Source: Lachnoclostridium sp. UBA739 (GTDB taxonomy: Bacteria > Bacillota_A > Clostridia > Lachnospirales > Lachnospiraceae). Taken from it: a DNA stretch of 5,996 nucleotides. Positions within the stretch are counted from its first letter, which is position 1. The number at the start of each line of letters is the position of its first letter. Shown here in pieces: positions 1-5,151 of this stretch. The notes beneath the pieces are model-generated. The model was not told where the DNA came from. It saw only the letters and a list, made by a program, of their open reading frames with translations, and ran no database searches. The position numbers were made by a program, and so were the translations under genes. Location: NCBI GenBank assembly GCA_002297865.1, contig DBKX01000224.1, positions 1 to 5,996 of the forward strand. The letters run 5' to 3'.

Positions 1-41
1 TCATTATATATGGAGTAAAACGTGATAACGAGGTACAGCGT

Positions 42-75
42 AAAAAGGTCGATTTCTCGACCTTTTTATGTTTTG
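42..75 (+). terminator. Rho-independent terminator of an upstream plus-strand gene
   Basis: An 11-bp perfect stem, AAAAAGGTCGA (42-52) with TCGACCTTTTT (57-67), closes a 4-base loop. It is followed by TTTTTATGTTTT, a usable U-tract on the plus strand. It probably ends a gene whose last bases lie in positions 1-40, but too little of that gene is present to name it. The A-run on the left arm could also let it act weakly in the other direction. Confidence 0.75.
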
Positions 76-77
76 TT

Positions 78-111
78 AAAAAAAAAGAATACCTGGAAAA
101 TCCAGGTATTC
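78..111 (-). terminator. Rho-independent terminator of the 119-aa gene
   Basis: Read on the minus strand, the stem GAATACCTGGA (111-101) pairs with TCCAGGTATTC (97-87) around a 3-base loop. It runs straight into nine U residues (A-run at 78-86 on the plus strand). It lies about 40 bases past the stop of the minus-strand gene at 152-511 and is the natural end of its transcript. With the plus-strand hairpin at 42-67 it forms a convergent terminator pair separating two transcription units. Confidence 0.85.
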
Positions 112-151
112 TCCTCTGCTTTGAATTCGTTAGCTAACAAATCAAATTGTC

Positions 152-511
152 TTAAGCACTTTTCTTTTTCTTGTCTTTTGTTTCAACATCGGTGATAGAT
201 TCGTTTTCTTTCTCTTTGATTTCGAGATGGTCATTTACTACTTCTAAGTCACTTAGAGGCATTGCCATGTCTACATCATAGATATGAATTCCACCTTCAC
301 CCATTTGTTTCGATACTCGAATTCCTACTCTTGCGCCTTGGAATTCTATATCATCGAAACCGCTTTCTTTTGCTTTGTTGATTAGTTCCAAGACTGAATC
401 GTGATATCCGTTAACTGTTTCATCAACAGCTTTTGGAGACATCTTTAACGATTCGCCAGCCTTTTCGCAAGCAGATAAATGGTCAATGATTGTGCTCTTT
501 CTTTCAGGCAT
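152..511 (-). CDS. Hypothetical 119-aa soluble protein
   Basis: I do not recognise this protein. It starts at ATG 511-509, preceded by a good Shine-Dalgarno AAGGAGA (minus strand, about 517-523), and ends in TAA just before a strong terminator, so it is a real, complete, probably single-gene unit. It has no signal peptide, no membrane segment and no cysteine pair; the only Cys is near residue 15. The first half is helix-like and charged. A central stretch (about residues 51-87, including FDDIEFQGARVGIRVSKQ and IHIYDVDMAMPLSDLE) looks like alternating beta strands. The tail after about residue 95 is a low-complexity Glu/Lys-rich extension ending KDKKKKSA, probably disordered. The only DNA upstream is the AT-rich segment, and no clear promoter is visible there, so its native promoter may have been displaced. 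Confidence 0.8.
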   Translation of the reverse strand: MPERKSTIIDHLSACEKAGESLKMSPKAVDETVNGYHDSVLELINKAKESGFDDIEFQGARVGIRVSKQMGEGGIHIYDVDMAMPLSDLEVVNDHLEIKEKENESITDVETKDKKKKSA

Positions 512-540
512 AGTTTTCTCCTTATTTTAGAGTTTCGAAT

Positions 541-711
541 TTATATTTTTAAATTATTTTTTATTTTCTTACTTTTAGCATATTCAGTTTTACCATATTC
601 AAGATAATCAGTTGAATGAGTTAAAAGTTCATCAGATGTTTTTAAATTATCAGGTAGTGTAAAATCTGGTAATGAGAAAGAAGGTAAATCATTAAATTCA
701 TTTATATTCAT
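541..711 (-). CDS. Possible small ORF, 56 aa, unknown
   Basis: A minus-strand reading frame opens at ATG 711-709 and closes with TAA at 543-541, giving 56 residues. It begins MNINEFNDLPSFSLPDFTLP, continues with a plausible amphipathic middle containing SDELLTHSTDYLEYGKTEYA, and ends lysine-rich. The composition looks protein-like rather than random. However, no Shine-Dalgarno precedes the ATG and an in-frame TGA lies five codons upstream. It sits between the AAA ATPase (its upstream neighbour on the same strand) and the 119-aa gene, within the AT-rich segment. It could be a small companion of the ATPase, a remnant of a larger gene, or chance. I recognise no family. Confidence 0.3.
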   Translation of the reverse strand: MNINEFNDLPSFSLPDFTLPDNLKTSDELLTHSTDYLEYGKTEYAKSKKIKNNLKI

Positions 712-720
712 ATAAATATT

Positions 721-744
721 GTATCAATTTAAATTACTTGATAC
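721..744. repeat. Inverted repeat upstream of the small ORF
   Basis: GTATCAA (721-727) and TTGATAC (738-744) form a perfect 7-bp inverted repeat around a 10-base AT-rich centre. It lies immediately upstream of the possible small ORF that starts at 711 on the minus strand and about 33 bases beyond the ATPase stop codon. It could be an operator or a weak RNA hairpin; no U-tract of terminator quality follows on either strand. Confidence 0.4.
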
Positions 745-754
745 TATTAAATTT

Positions 755-811
755 AAAGAATGATGTGACTAGTAACTTAATTTAATACTTTAAATTTTTT
801 CATCATTCTTT
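755..811. repeat. 11-bp inverted repeat spanning the 3' end of the ATPase gene
   Basis: AAAGAATGATG (755-765) is the exact inverse of CATCATTCTTT (801-811). The right arm lies inside the last codons of the minus-strand ATPase gene (the Met-Met codons near its C-terminus) and the left arm lies past its stop codon at 779-777. In the ATPase transcript this would fold into a hairpin with a 35-base AU-rich loop containing the stop codon. It may stabilise or end the transcript, but it lacks a clear U-tract. Confidence 0.45.
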
Positions 812-2132
812 TGATTAGAAATGTGCAGAAGTAAGGGAAAGTGTATATATTATTGCTATAGCCGATATTGTTTATTGATAATTTAAATCCAAATTTAATT
901 TCTTTGTATTTATCCGATGAAATTAAAGTGAAAAGTGATTTAGAATGGCCACTTTTAGATTTGACTTCAATAGGTATTAAGTAATCTCTAAAGCGAATGA
1001 AGAAATCTTCTTCAAGAGTACTATTTTCTTTTTTATAATAATATAATTTATAACCTGATTTGATCAGTGCTTCACTAACAATATTTTCATAAAGCCCACC
1101 TTTATAAATACCTAGATTTTTATTAGCTCTTAAGTCTTCTTGTGATTCATCATCTAGTAAGGAAACAAGTAAACCTGTATCGCTAAAATATAATTTGAAT
1201 TTGTTTGTATCACAATTTCCAGATAAAGGTAATTCAAGACTATTTAATTGATAACAGATGTTGATGACACCTGCATCATTAAGCCATGTGATACAATCAT
1301 AATAATTCCTAAATTTTGCATTTGAATTTATTTTAGAAAATTGAAATTTTTTATTTTCTTTAGCAAGCTGAGAAGGAATAGAATTAAATACATTTATAAT
1401 TTTTGCCTGATCGGTACTTATTGCATATTTTCTAATATCTTCTTTATAATCTTCAATCAGCTGATGTTGAGTTTCTAAACTATTTTCAAATGTGTTTTTA
1501 ACAATATAGTTTTTTACAACTGCTGGCATGCCACCTAAAATAATATAATCTAGAAATAAGTTATGATAAGTAGACATTTCGATTTGATTAAAAGGAAGAA
1601 GTTTATTCATATGAAAAAGCATATTATCAATTATGTCATGACTATATCCTTTAGCCCATAAAAATTCTTCAAAATCCATTGAATGCATTATGTAATCTTC
1701 TTTATAGCCGACACTGTTGCTTTCAATTACATTGTAATTGACACCAAGTAATGAACCACTACATATAACATCAAATCTACCATCCTCTTTAAAGAACTTT
1801 AATGAAGTAGCAATTTCAGGAAAATCGGTTAGTTCATCAAAAAAGATTAATGTTTTACCAGGTATAAATTTTTTAAAAGGATCAAGTAGAGAAATCGAAT
1901 TGATAATATCTTTTGTAAGATAACCATTTGCAATTATCTTTTTATATTTTGGCTCAGATACAAAATTTATTTCAATAAAGCTTTCATATTTTGCTTCTTT
2001 AGCGAAGTGTCTTACTGATTCTGTTTTACCGATTTGCCTACAACCTTTAATAATTAAAGGTTTCTTTTCACTATTTTTTTGCCAATTTAATAGGAAATTA
2101 TCAATTTTACGCGTTAAATAAATTTCTTTCAT
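777..2132 (-). CDS. ATP-binding protein, AAA_14/DUF4143 family (COG1373)
   Basis: This is a complete 451-residue cytosolic P-loop ATPase of the widespread AAA_14-DUF4143 family, whose cellular role is not established. In order it shows Walker A GCRQIGKT (about 30-37), Walker B LIFFDEL (95-101), a sensor-like CSGSLLG (124-130), LGGMPAVV (200-206) opening the DUF4143 part, YFSDTGLL (315-322), and a C-terminal restriction-endonuclease-like segment with E349, D376 and IEVKSK (E389, K391). The ending GFKLSINNIGYSNNIYTFPY and following residues matches full-length relatives as I remember them, so both ends are intact. I chose ATG 2132-2130 because AAGGAGA at 2146-2140 lies seven bases before it. 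An in-frame ATG at 2150-2148 sits upstream of that Shine-Dalgarno and at the predicted transcription start, so it is unlikely to be used. The gene is much more AT-rich than the housekeeping genes to the right, which suggests acquisition by transfer. Confidence 0.93.
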   Translation of the reverse strand: MKEIYLTRKIDNFLLNWQKNSEKKPLIIKGCRQIGKTESVRHFAKEAKYESFIEINFVSEPKYKKIIANGYLTKDIINSISLLDPFKKFIPGKTLIFFDELTDFPEIATSLKFFKEDGRFDVICSGSLLGVNYNVIESNSVGYKEDYIMHSMDFEEFLWAKGYSHDIIDNMLFHMNKLLPFNQIEMSTYHNLFLDYIILGGMPAVVKNYIVKNTFENSLETQHQLIEDYKEDIRKYAISTDQAKIINVFNSIPSQLAKENKKFQFSKINSNAKFRNYYDCITWLNDAGVINICYQLNSLELPLSGNCDTNKFKLYFSDTGLLVSLLDDESQEDLRANKNLGIYKGGLYENIVSEALIKSGYKLYYYKKENSTLEEDFFIRFRDYLIPIEVKSKSGHSKSLFTLISSDKYKEIKFGFKLSINNIGYSNNIYTFPYFCTFLIKRMMKKFKVLN

Positions 2133-2139
2133 TAAGTTG

Positions 2140-2146
2140 TCTCCTT
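2140..2146 (-). promoter_or_regulatory. Shine-Dalgarno deciding the ATPase start
   Basis: On the minus strand AAGGAGA is followed by seven bases and then ATG 2132-2130, an ideal arrangement. Because this site lies inside the longest open frame, it argues for the shorter 451-residue product over the 457-residue one. Confidence 0.85.
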
Positions 2147-2154
2147 GCATTTAT

Positions 2155-2182
2155 ATTATATAAGCAAACAATACAAAATCAA
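2155..2182 (-). promoter_or_regulatory. Sigma-A-type promoter of the DUF4143 ATPase
   Basis: On the minus strand a -35 TTGATT (2182-2177) and a -10 TATAAT (2160-2155) are separated by 16 bases. Transcription would start near 2148, giving a leader of roughly 16 bases that just contains the Shine-Dalgarno. The repeat array at 2191-2276 ends nine bases upstream of the -35, a position suited to an activator, or to a repressor acting cooperatively. Confidence 0.65.
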
Positions 2183-2190
2183 CTATTATG

Positions 2191-2276
2191 CACTTTTTAA
2201 TAGTGAAAATTGTAGTTAATTAGCACTTTTTAATAGCAAAAACATAATAGTAATTACACTTTTTAATAGTGAAAAT
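2191..2276 (+). repeat. Three phased 20-bp operator-like direct repeats
   Basis: Three copies of a 20-base unit start at 2191, 2224 and 2257, exactly 33 bases apart. Copies 1 and 3 are identical (CACTTTTTAATAGTGAAAAT). Copy 2 shares the first 13 bases and then reads CAAAAAC. The core CACTTTTTAATAGTG is itself an imperfect palindrome (CACT...AGTG arms), and copy 2 has lost its right arm. The 13-base spacers are AT-rich and differ from each other. A period of about three helical turns puts all three on roughly the same DNA face. The array fills the divergent gap between the minus-strand ATPase promoter and the plus-strand truncated ATPase. I infer a multi-site binding array for an unknown regulator, possibly the ATPase itself. 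Confidence 0.85.
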
Positions 2277-3260
2277 ATGTCGATAGGGAAATTGAGTGTT
2301 GAGTTGGAAAAGAAAAATAGAATATCGTTAAGTATAGATGATGTAAGTGAGGACGTTATATGCTATTTTGCTGATTATATGGGGGCAGATATCGGACAAA
2401 TGAGGTCGAGAACAGAACAGATTGTAGCTGATATTTTAGAGTTTATGATTCAGAGAATATTAAATGAAACAGTAATTATTGCAGAGAAAAATATCTATTT
2501 CCCTGCCTCTAGAACAGGATTTCTTTTAGCAAAGGATTCTATTAATCAGACAGGGCGAGAAAAGACATTTACGCTTGTTTTAGATGAAGAAGAGCAGAAA
2601 ATGGAGCCATTTACAATGCCAATATTGCATTTTTTGAATTATCTTGATGATAAGGAACTTGACACAGATGAAAATAGGTATCAAAAAATATGCGATTTCA
2701 TCGAAAATGAAGTAGTGCATGGTAAAGTAGTGCGTGGAGGTGCTATACAAAACAAAGTTGAGTACATCCCATCATCACAGGATATAGCGTTGCCAATGCG
2801 GACTTCATCTGCAGTTGTTACAGAGTTAGTGCCTTTGCTTTTGATTTTAAAATCTTCAAAAGAGATTGGGCAGTTATGCTACGAAGAACCAGAAATGTGC
2901 CTACATCCAGAATTACAGTTACAAATGGCAAGAATATTAATTCAATTAGCCAATCTTAAAACAAACGTAATCGCAACAACCCATAGCGACATTATTTTAC
3001 AGCACGTAAACAATATGTGCCGTTTGGCTGAAATAGAAAAGCCTGATGAGCTCATGGAACGTTATGGACTTACAAAGGACGATTGTATTCGTTTTCAGGA
3101 TGTGTCGGTTTATCAGTTTACGAATAAAGGAGATTATTCAACAGTAAAAGAACTCAAACCAAATGAAGATGGCTTTCACATACCGACATTTAGCAATGCA
3201 TTACTAAATATATTGGAGCAGACAACAGATATTCAAGAATATAAAGAACAGGAGGATTAA
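2277..3260 (+). CDS. AAA_21/OLD-like ATPase, N-terminally truncated (probable remnant)
   Basis: The 327-residue product is the C-terminal half of an ABC/SMC-type AAA ATPase as found in OLD-like and AAA_15/AAA_21 proteins. Visible are YFPASRTGF (74-82), an ABC-signature-like MRTSSAVVTEL (174-184), Walker B LCYEEPE (200-206) followed by the typical LHPELQ, and the H-loop segment IATTHSDII (232-240). There is no Walker A (GxxGxGKS/T) anywhere, and these proteins normally have it near the N-terminus, so something like 100 or more residues are missing. The ATG at 2277 directly abuts the last base of the third 20-bp repeat and has no Shine-Dalgarno, and the upstream frame closes at TAA 2217-2219. 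I infer that the gene was decapitated by a rearrangement and is a pseudogene or makes a fragment unable to bind ATP normally. It is followed one base later by its probable partner gene. Confidence 0.85.
   Translation: MSIGKLSVELEKKNRISLSIDDVSEDVICYFADYMGADIGQMRSRTEQIVADILEFMIQRILNETVIIAEKNIYFPASRTGFLLAKDSINQTGREKTFTLVLDEEEQKMEPFTMPILHFLNYLDDKELDTDENRYQKICDFIENEVVHGKVVRGGAIQNKVEYIPSSQDIALPMRTSSAVVTELVPLLLILKSSKEIGQLCYEEPEMCLHPELQLQMARILIQLANLKTNVIATTHSDIILQHVNNMCRLAEIEKPDELMERYGLTKDDCIRFQDVSVYQFTNKGDYSTVKELKPNEDGFHIPTFSNALLNILEQTTDIQEYKEQED
3250..3255 (+). promoter_or_regulatory. Shine-Dalgarno of the 207-aa gene inside the upstream ORF
   Basis: AGGAGG lies within the last codons of the truncated ATPase gene, six bases before ATG 3262. 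The strong site and the one-base gap between stop and start indicate translational coupling, and show that the two genes were selected as one operon. Confidence 0.85.
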
Positions 3261-3261
3261 A

Positions 3262-3885
3262 ATGCTTCCTGTACATATAAAAGAAAAACTAGATAATTTT
3301 TTCTTAGAAAAGGAATTTGCCATAGTCGAGGCAAACGGTAAAATTACCTTGCGTGAAAAAAGCAAAACGGGAAAAGCAGAATTAGTGTGTACGTTTGACG
3401 AAGAAAGTATCGTGTTCTTAAGACCTGAACAAAAAGTACTTCCATATCTTGATACACAAAAACCTGGAGCTACGTCCTGTGCAGATGTGTTTGTTTTTAA
3501 AAAGCAGAAAGCAAATGATACGTTTGATTTACATATGTTTGAGTTTAAAAAAACAGTTAATACAACGCATTACTCAAAAGTGAAACATCAATTTACAATG
3601 GGCATATATAATGCGAGAGCGATAGCAGGTTTTCTAGGAATGGATTTAGGAAAAATCTATTTGTATATTGGTTATCGAAACGACGAAATGATTTCCAATA
3701 AGAACAGTTCGTTAATTTCCTTGAGAGCTAATAATAACTTACAGTCGATGGCTAACATGAAAGAATGGAAAACTAGAGAATGTACGCTTGAAATTGATAA
3801 AGAAAAGAAAATATTTGTTTTCGAAAAGATAGTATTAGATGAAGAAGGCTACGGCACTATAAAAGTAACCACCTTGGAGAGATAG
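3262..3885 (+). CDS. Hypothetical protein, possible PD-(D/E)xK nuclease partner of the ATPase
   Basis: I cannot assign this 207-residue soluble protein to a named family. It has no signal peptide or membrane segment. A central segment has the shape of a PD-(D/E)xK nuclease core: TSCADVFVF with D75, then about 18 residues later LHMFEFKKTV with E94 and K96 as an ExK pair at the end of a predicted beta strand. A helix-like stretch follows (KVKHQFTMGIYNARAIAGFL), then the strand KIYLYIGYR (131-139). The N-terminal 50 residues form a small strand-rich region (IVEANGKITL, AELVCTFDEESIVFL). Coupling to an OLD/AAA_21-like ATPase fits a two-gene ATPase plus effector cassette of the kind common in phage defence. 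That role is inference, and a purely structural role cannot be excluded. With its own strong ribosome site it could still be made even though its ATPase partner is broken. Confidence 0.85.
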   Translation: MLPVHIKEKLDNFFLEKEFAIVEANGKITLREKSKTGKAELVCTFDEESIVFLRPEQKVLPYLDTQKPGATSCADVFVFKKQKANDTFDLHMFEFKKTVNTTHYSKVKHQFTMGIYNARAIAGFLGMDLGKIYLYIGYRNDEMISNKNSSLISLRANNNLQSMANMKEWKTRECTLEIDKEKKIFVFEKIVLDEEGYGTIKVTTLER

Positions 3886-3898
3886 GACTAATGTTTAC

Positions 3899-3927
3899 TT
3901 GACTTGTACATACCTTTCCCTTATAAT
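3899..3927 (+). promoter_or_regulatory. Near-consensus sigma-A promoter of the yicC-remA-gmk-rpoZ operon
   Basis: TTGACT (3899-3904) and TATAAT (3922-3927) are separated by exactly 17 bases, one base off a perfect housekeeping promoter. Transcription would begin near 3934, giving an untranslated leader of about 50 bases before the yicC start at 3987. The promoter begins only 14 bases after the stop of the accessory 207-aa gene. No terminator is visible between them, so some read-through from the accessory genes is possible. Confidence 0.88.
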
Positions 3928-3986
3928 GATTTAGTATTTATACAAATAACGAAAGATTGTATTCTAGAAGAAAAGAGCGTGTGATA

Positions 3987-4865
3987 ATGATAAAAAGCAT
4001 GACTGGCTTTGGCAGATGCGAGATTGCTACAAATGAAAAAAAGATTTTAGTCGAGATGAAAGCGGTAAATCATAGATACTGTGATATGTCTATTAAATTA
4101 CCAAAGAAACTGAATTTTTTCGAAGTTGCAATCAGGAACTTAATGAAGGAATATGTAGTTCGAGGCAAGGTTGATATTTTCATTACATATGAAGATTTCA
4201 CCAAAGCAAAGGAATGTGTAAAATATAACGAGGATATTGCAAGAGACTACTATAATAACCTAGAAAAAATGGCAATTACCTTTAAATTGAAAAATGATTT
4301 ATCAGCTCAGACATTGTCTAAATACCCAGATGTATTTACATTGGAAGAGCAGACGATTGATGAAGAAGAAATCTGGGGGCAGTTGGAAGAAGCAGTTCGT
4401 AAAGCGGCGCAGAGTTTTTTAGACGCGAGAATTGCAGAAGGTATGCATTTAAAACAAGATATTAATGGAAAACTGGATGAAATGTACGAATTAGTAGAAC
4501 GTATTGAGAACCGTTCTCCAAGCATTGTGGATGAATACCGCAAACGTCTTACCAGCAAAGTGGAAGAATTATTAGGTGATACAAAATTAGACGAGAGCGC
4601 TCTTGCAACTGAGATTATAATTTATGCAGATAAAATATGCGTGGATGAAGAAACAGTCCGCTTAAAGAGCCATATCAAAAATATGAAGGCAACACTTGAC
4701 ATGGAAGAAAGTGTCGGACGAAAATTGGATTTCATTGCACAGGAAATGAATCGTGAGGCGAACACAATATTATCAAAAGCTTCTGATTTGGAGGCTTCCA
4801 ATTATGCAATTGATCTAAAAACAGGAATTGAAAAAATCAGAGAACAGATTCAGAATATCGAATAA
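3987..4865 (+). CDS. yicC: YicC/YloC family endoribonuclease
   Basis: This 292-residue protein belongs to the YicC/YloC family (called yloC in Bacillus), cytoplasmic proteins shown in E. coli and Bacillus to be metal-dependent endoribonucleases. The start MIKSMTGFGR is the family's hallmark N-terminus, so ATG 3987 is preferred over an in-frame ATG ten codons upstream. The ribosome site is weak (purine-rich AAAAGAG at 3971-3977). VNHRY (27-31) and RGKVDIFI mark the N-terminal YicC domain, a charged helical middle follows, and the C-terminal DUF1732 domain ends with GRKLDFIAQEMNREANTI (244-261), the most conserved block. Length matches the family. It is the first gene of a four-gene housekeeping operon, with remA following 19 bases downstream. 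Confidence 0.95.
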   Translation: MIKSMTGFGRCEIATNEKKILVEMKAVNHRYCDMSIKLPKKLNFFEVAIRNLMKEYVVRGKVDIFITYEDFTKAKECVKYNEDIARDYYNNLEKMAITFKLKNDLSAQTLSKYPDVFTLEEQTIDEEEIWGQLEEAVRKAAQSFLDARIAEGMHLKQDINGKLDEMYELVERIENRSPSIVDEYRKRLTSKVEELLGDTKLDESALATEIIIYADKICVDEETVRLKSHIKNMKATLDMEESVGRKLDFIAQEMNREANTILSKASDLEASNYAIDLKTGIEKIREQIQNIE

Positions 4866-4884
4866 TTCTGAAAGGCTTGATTAG

Positions 4885-5151
4885 ATGAATAAATTAGTGA
4901 ATATTGGATATGGCAATTTGGTTAATATAGATAAAATGATTGCTGTTGTCAGCCCAGATGCGGCGCCTGTTAAGAGAATGATTCAATCCGCAAAGGATTC
5001 AGGGACAGCCATTGATGGAACATGCGGTCGAAAGACAAAAGCAGTAATTGTTATGGAAAACGGAAGCATTGTCCTGTCAGCATTATTGCCAGATACCATA
5101 TCAAATAGAGTGAATAGCGATATAAGTAAAGGTGAAGAATATGAGTCATAG
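4885..5151 (+). CDS. remA: RemA family DNA-binding regulator (DUF370)
   Basis: An 88-residue member of the RemA/DUF370 family. In Bacillus subtilis RemA is a ring-forming DNA-binding protein that activates biofilm-matrix and osmoprotection genes; its role in clostridia is less clear. Family features are the N-terminal LVNIGYGNLVNIDKMIAVVS, APVKRMIQSAKDSG (27-40), IDGTCGRKTKAVIVMENG (43-60) and the ending LSALLPDTISNRV. Compared with Bacillus RemA as I remember it, the DNA-contacting Arg18 is replaced by Lys17, and the Arg50-Arg51 pair is Arg49-Lys50, so positive charge is kept. The ribosome site AAAGG (4871-4875) lies nine bases before the ATG. The gene lies between yicC and gmk, its standard place in Bacillota, and its last 11 bases overlap gmk. 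Confidence 0.93.
   Translation: MNKLVNIGYGNLVNIDKMIAVVSPDAAPVKRMIQSAKDSGTAIDGTCGRKTKAVIVMENGSIVLSALLPDTISNRVNSDISKGEEYES

Noticed and set aside
3..137. Plus-strand open frame of 44 codons entering from the left edge
   Set aside because: It would read through both strong terminator hairpins. The other two frames stop at 16-18 and 23-25, which is more consistent with a gene tail ending before the first hairpin. No identity can be given.
1738..1923. Plus-strand 61-codon open frame
   Set aside because: It lies wholly inside the minus-strand DUF4143 ATPase, opposite its Walker B region, has no ribosome site and looks like an antisense shadow.
742..2203. Terminal inverted repeats of a transposon (ACTATTAAA near 742-750 against TTTAATAGT at 2195-2203)
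   Set aside because: The match is only 9 AT-rich bases, is expected by chance in such DNA, and no transposase or target-site duplication is seen.
2191..2276. CRISPR array
   Set aside because: The repeats are only 20 bases with 13-base AT-rich spacers, only three units exist, and no cas genes are present. An operator array fits better.
3957..3986. Ten-codon N-terminal extension of YicC from an upstream ATG
   Set aside because: The family begins at MIKSMTGFGR. The extra residues are not family-like.
4307..4558. Minus-strand 83-codon open frame
   Set aside because: It is antisense to the well-supported yicC gene, serine-rich by shadow composition, and has no Shine-Dalgarno.
5132..5140. GTG start for guanylate kinase
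   Set aside because: The GTG is part of the AAAGGTG ribosome site that serves ATG 5141 at six-base spacing.
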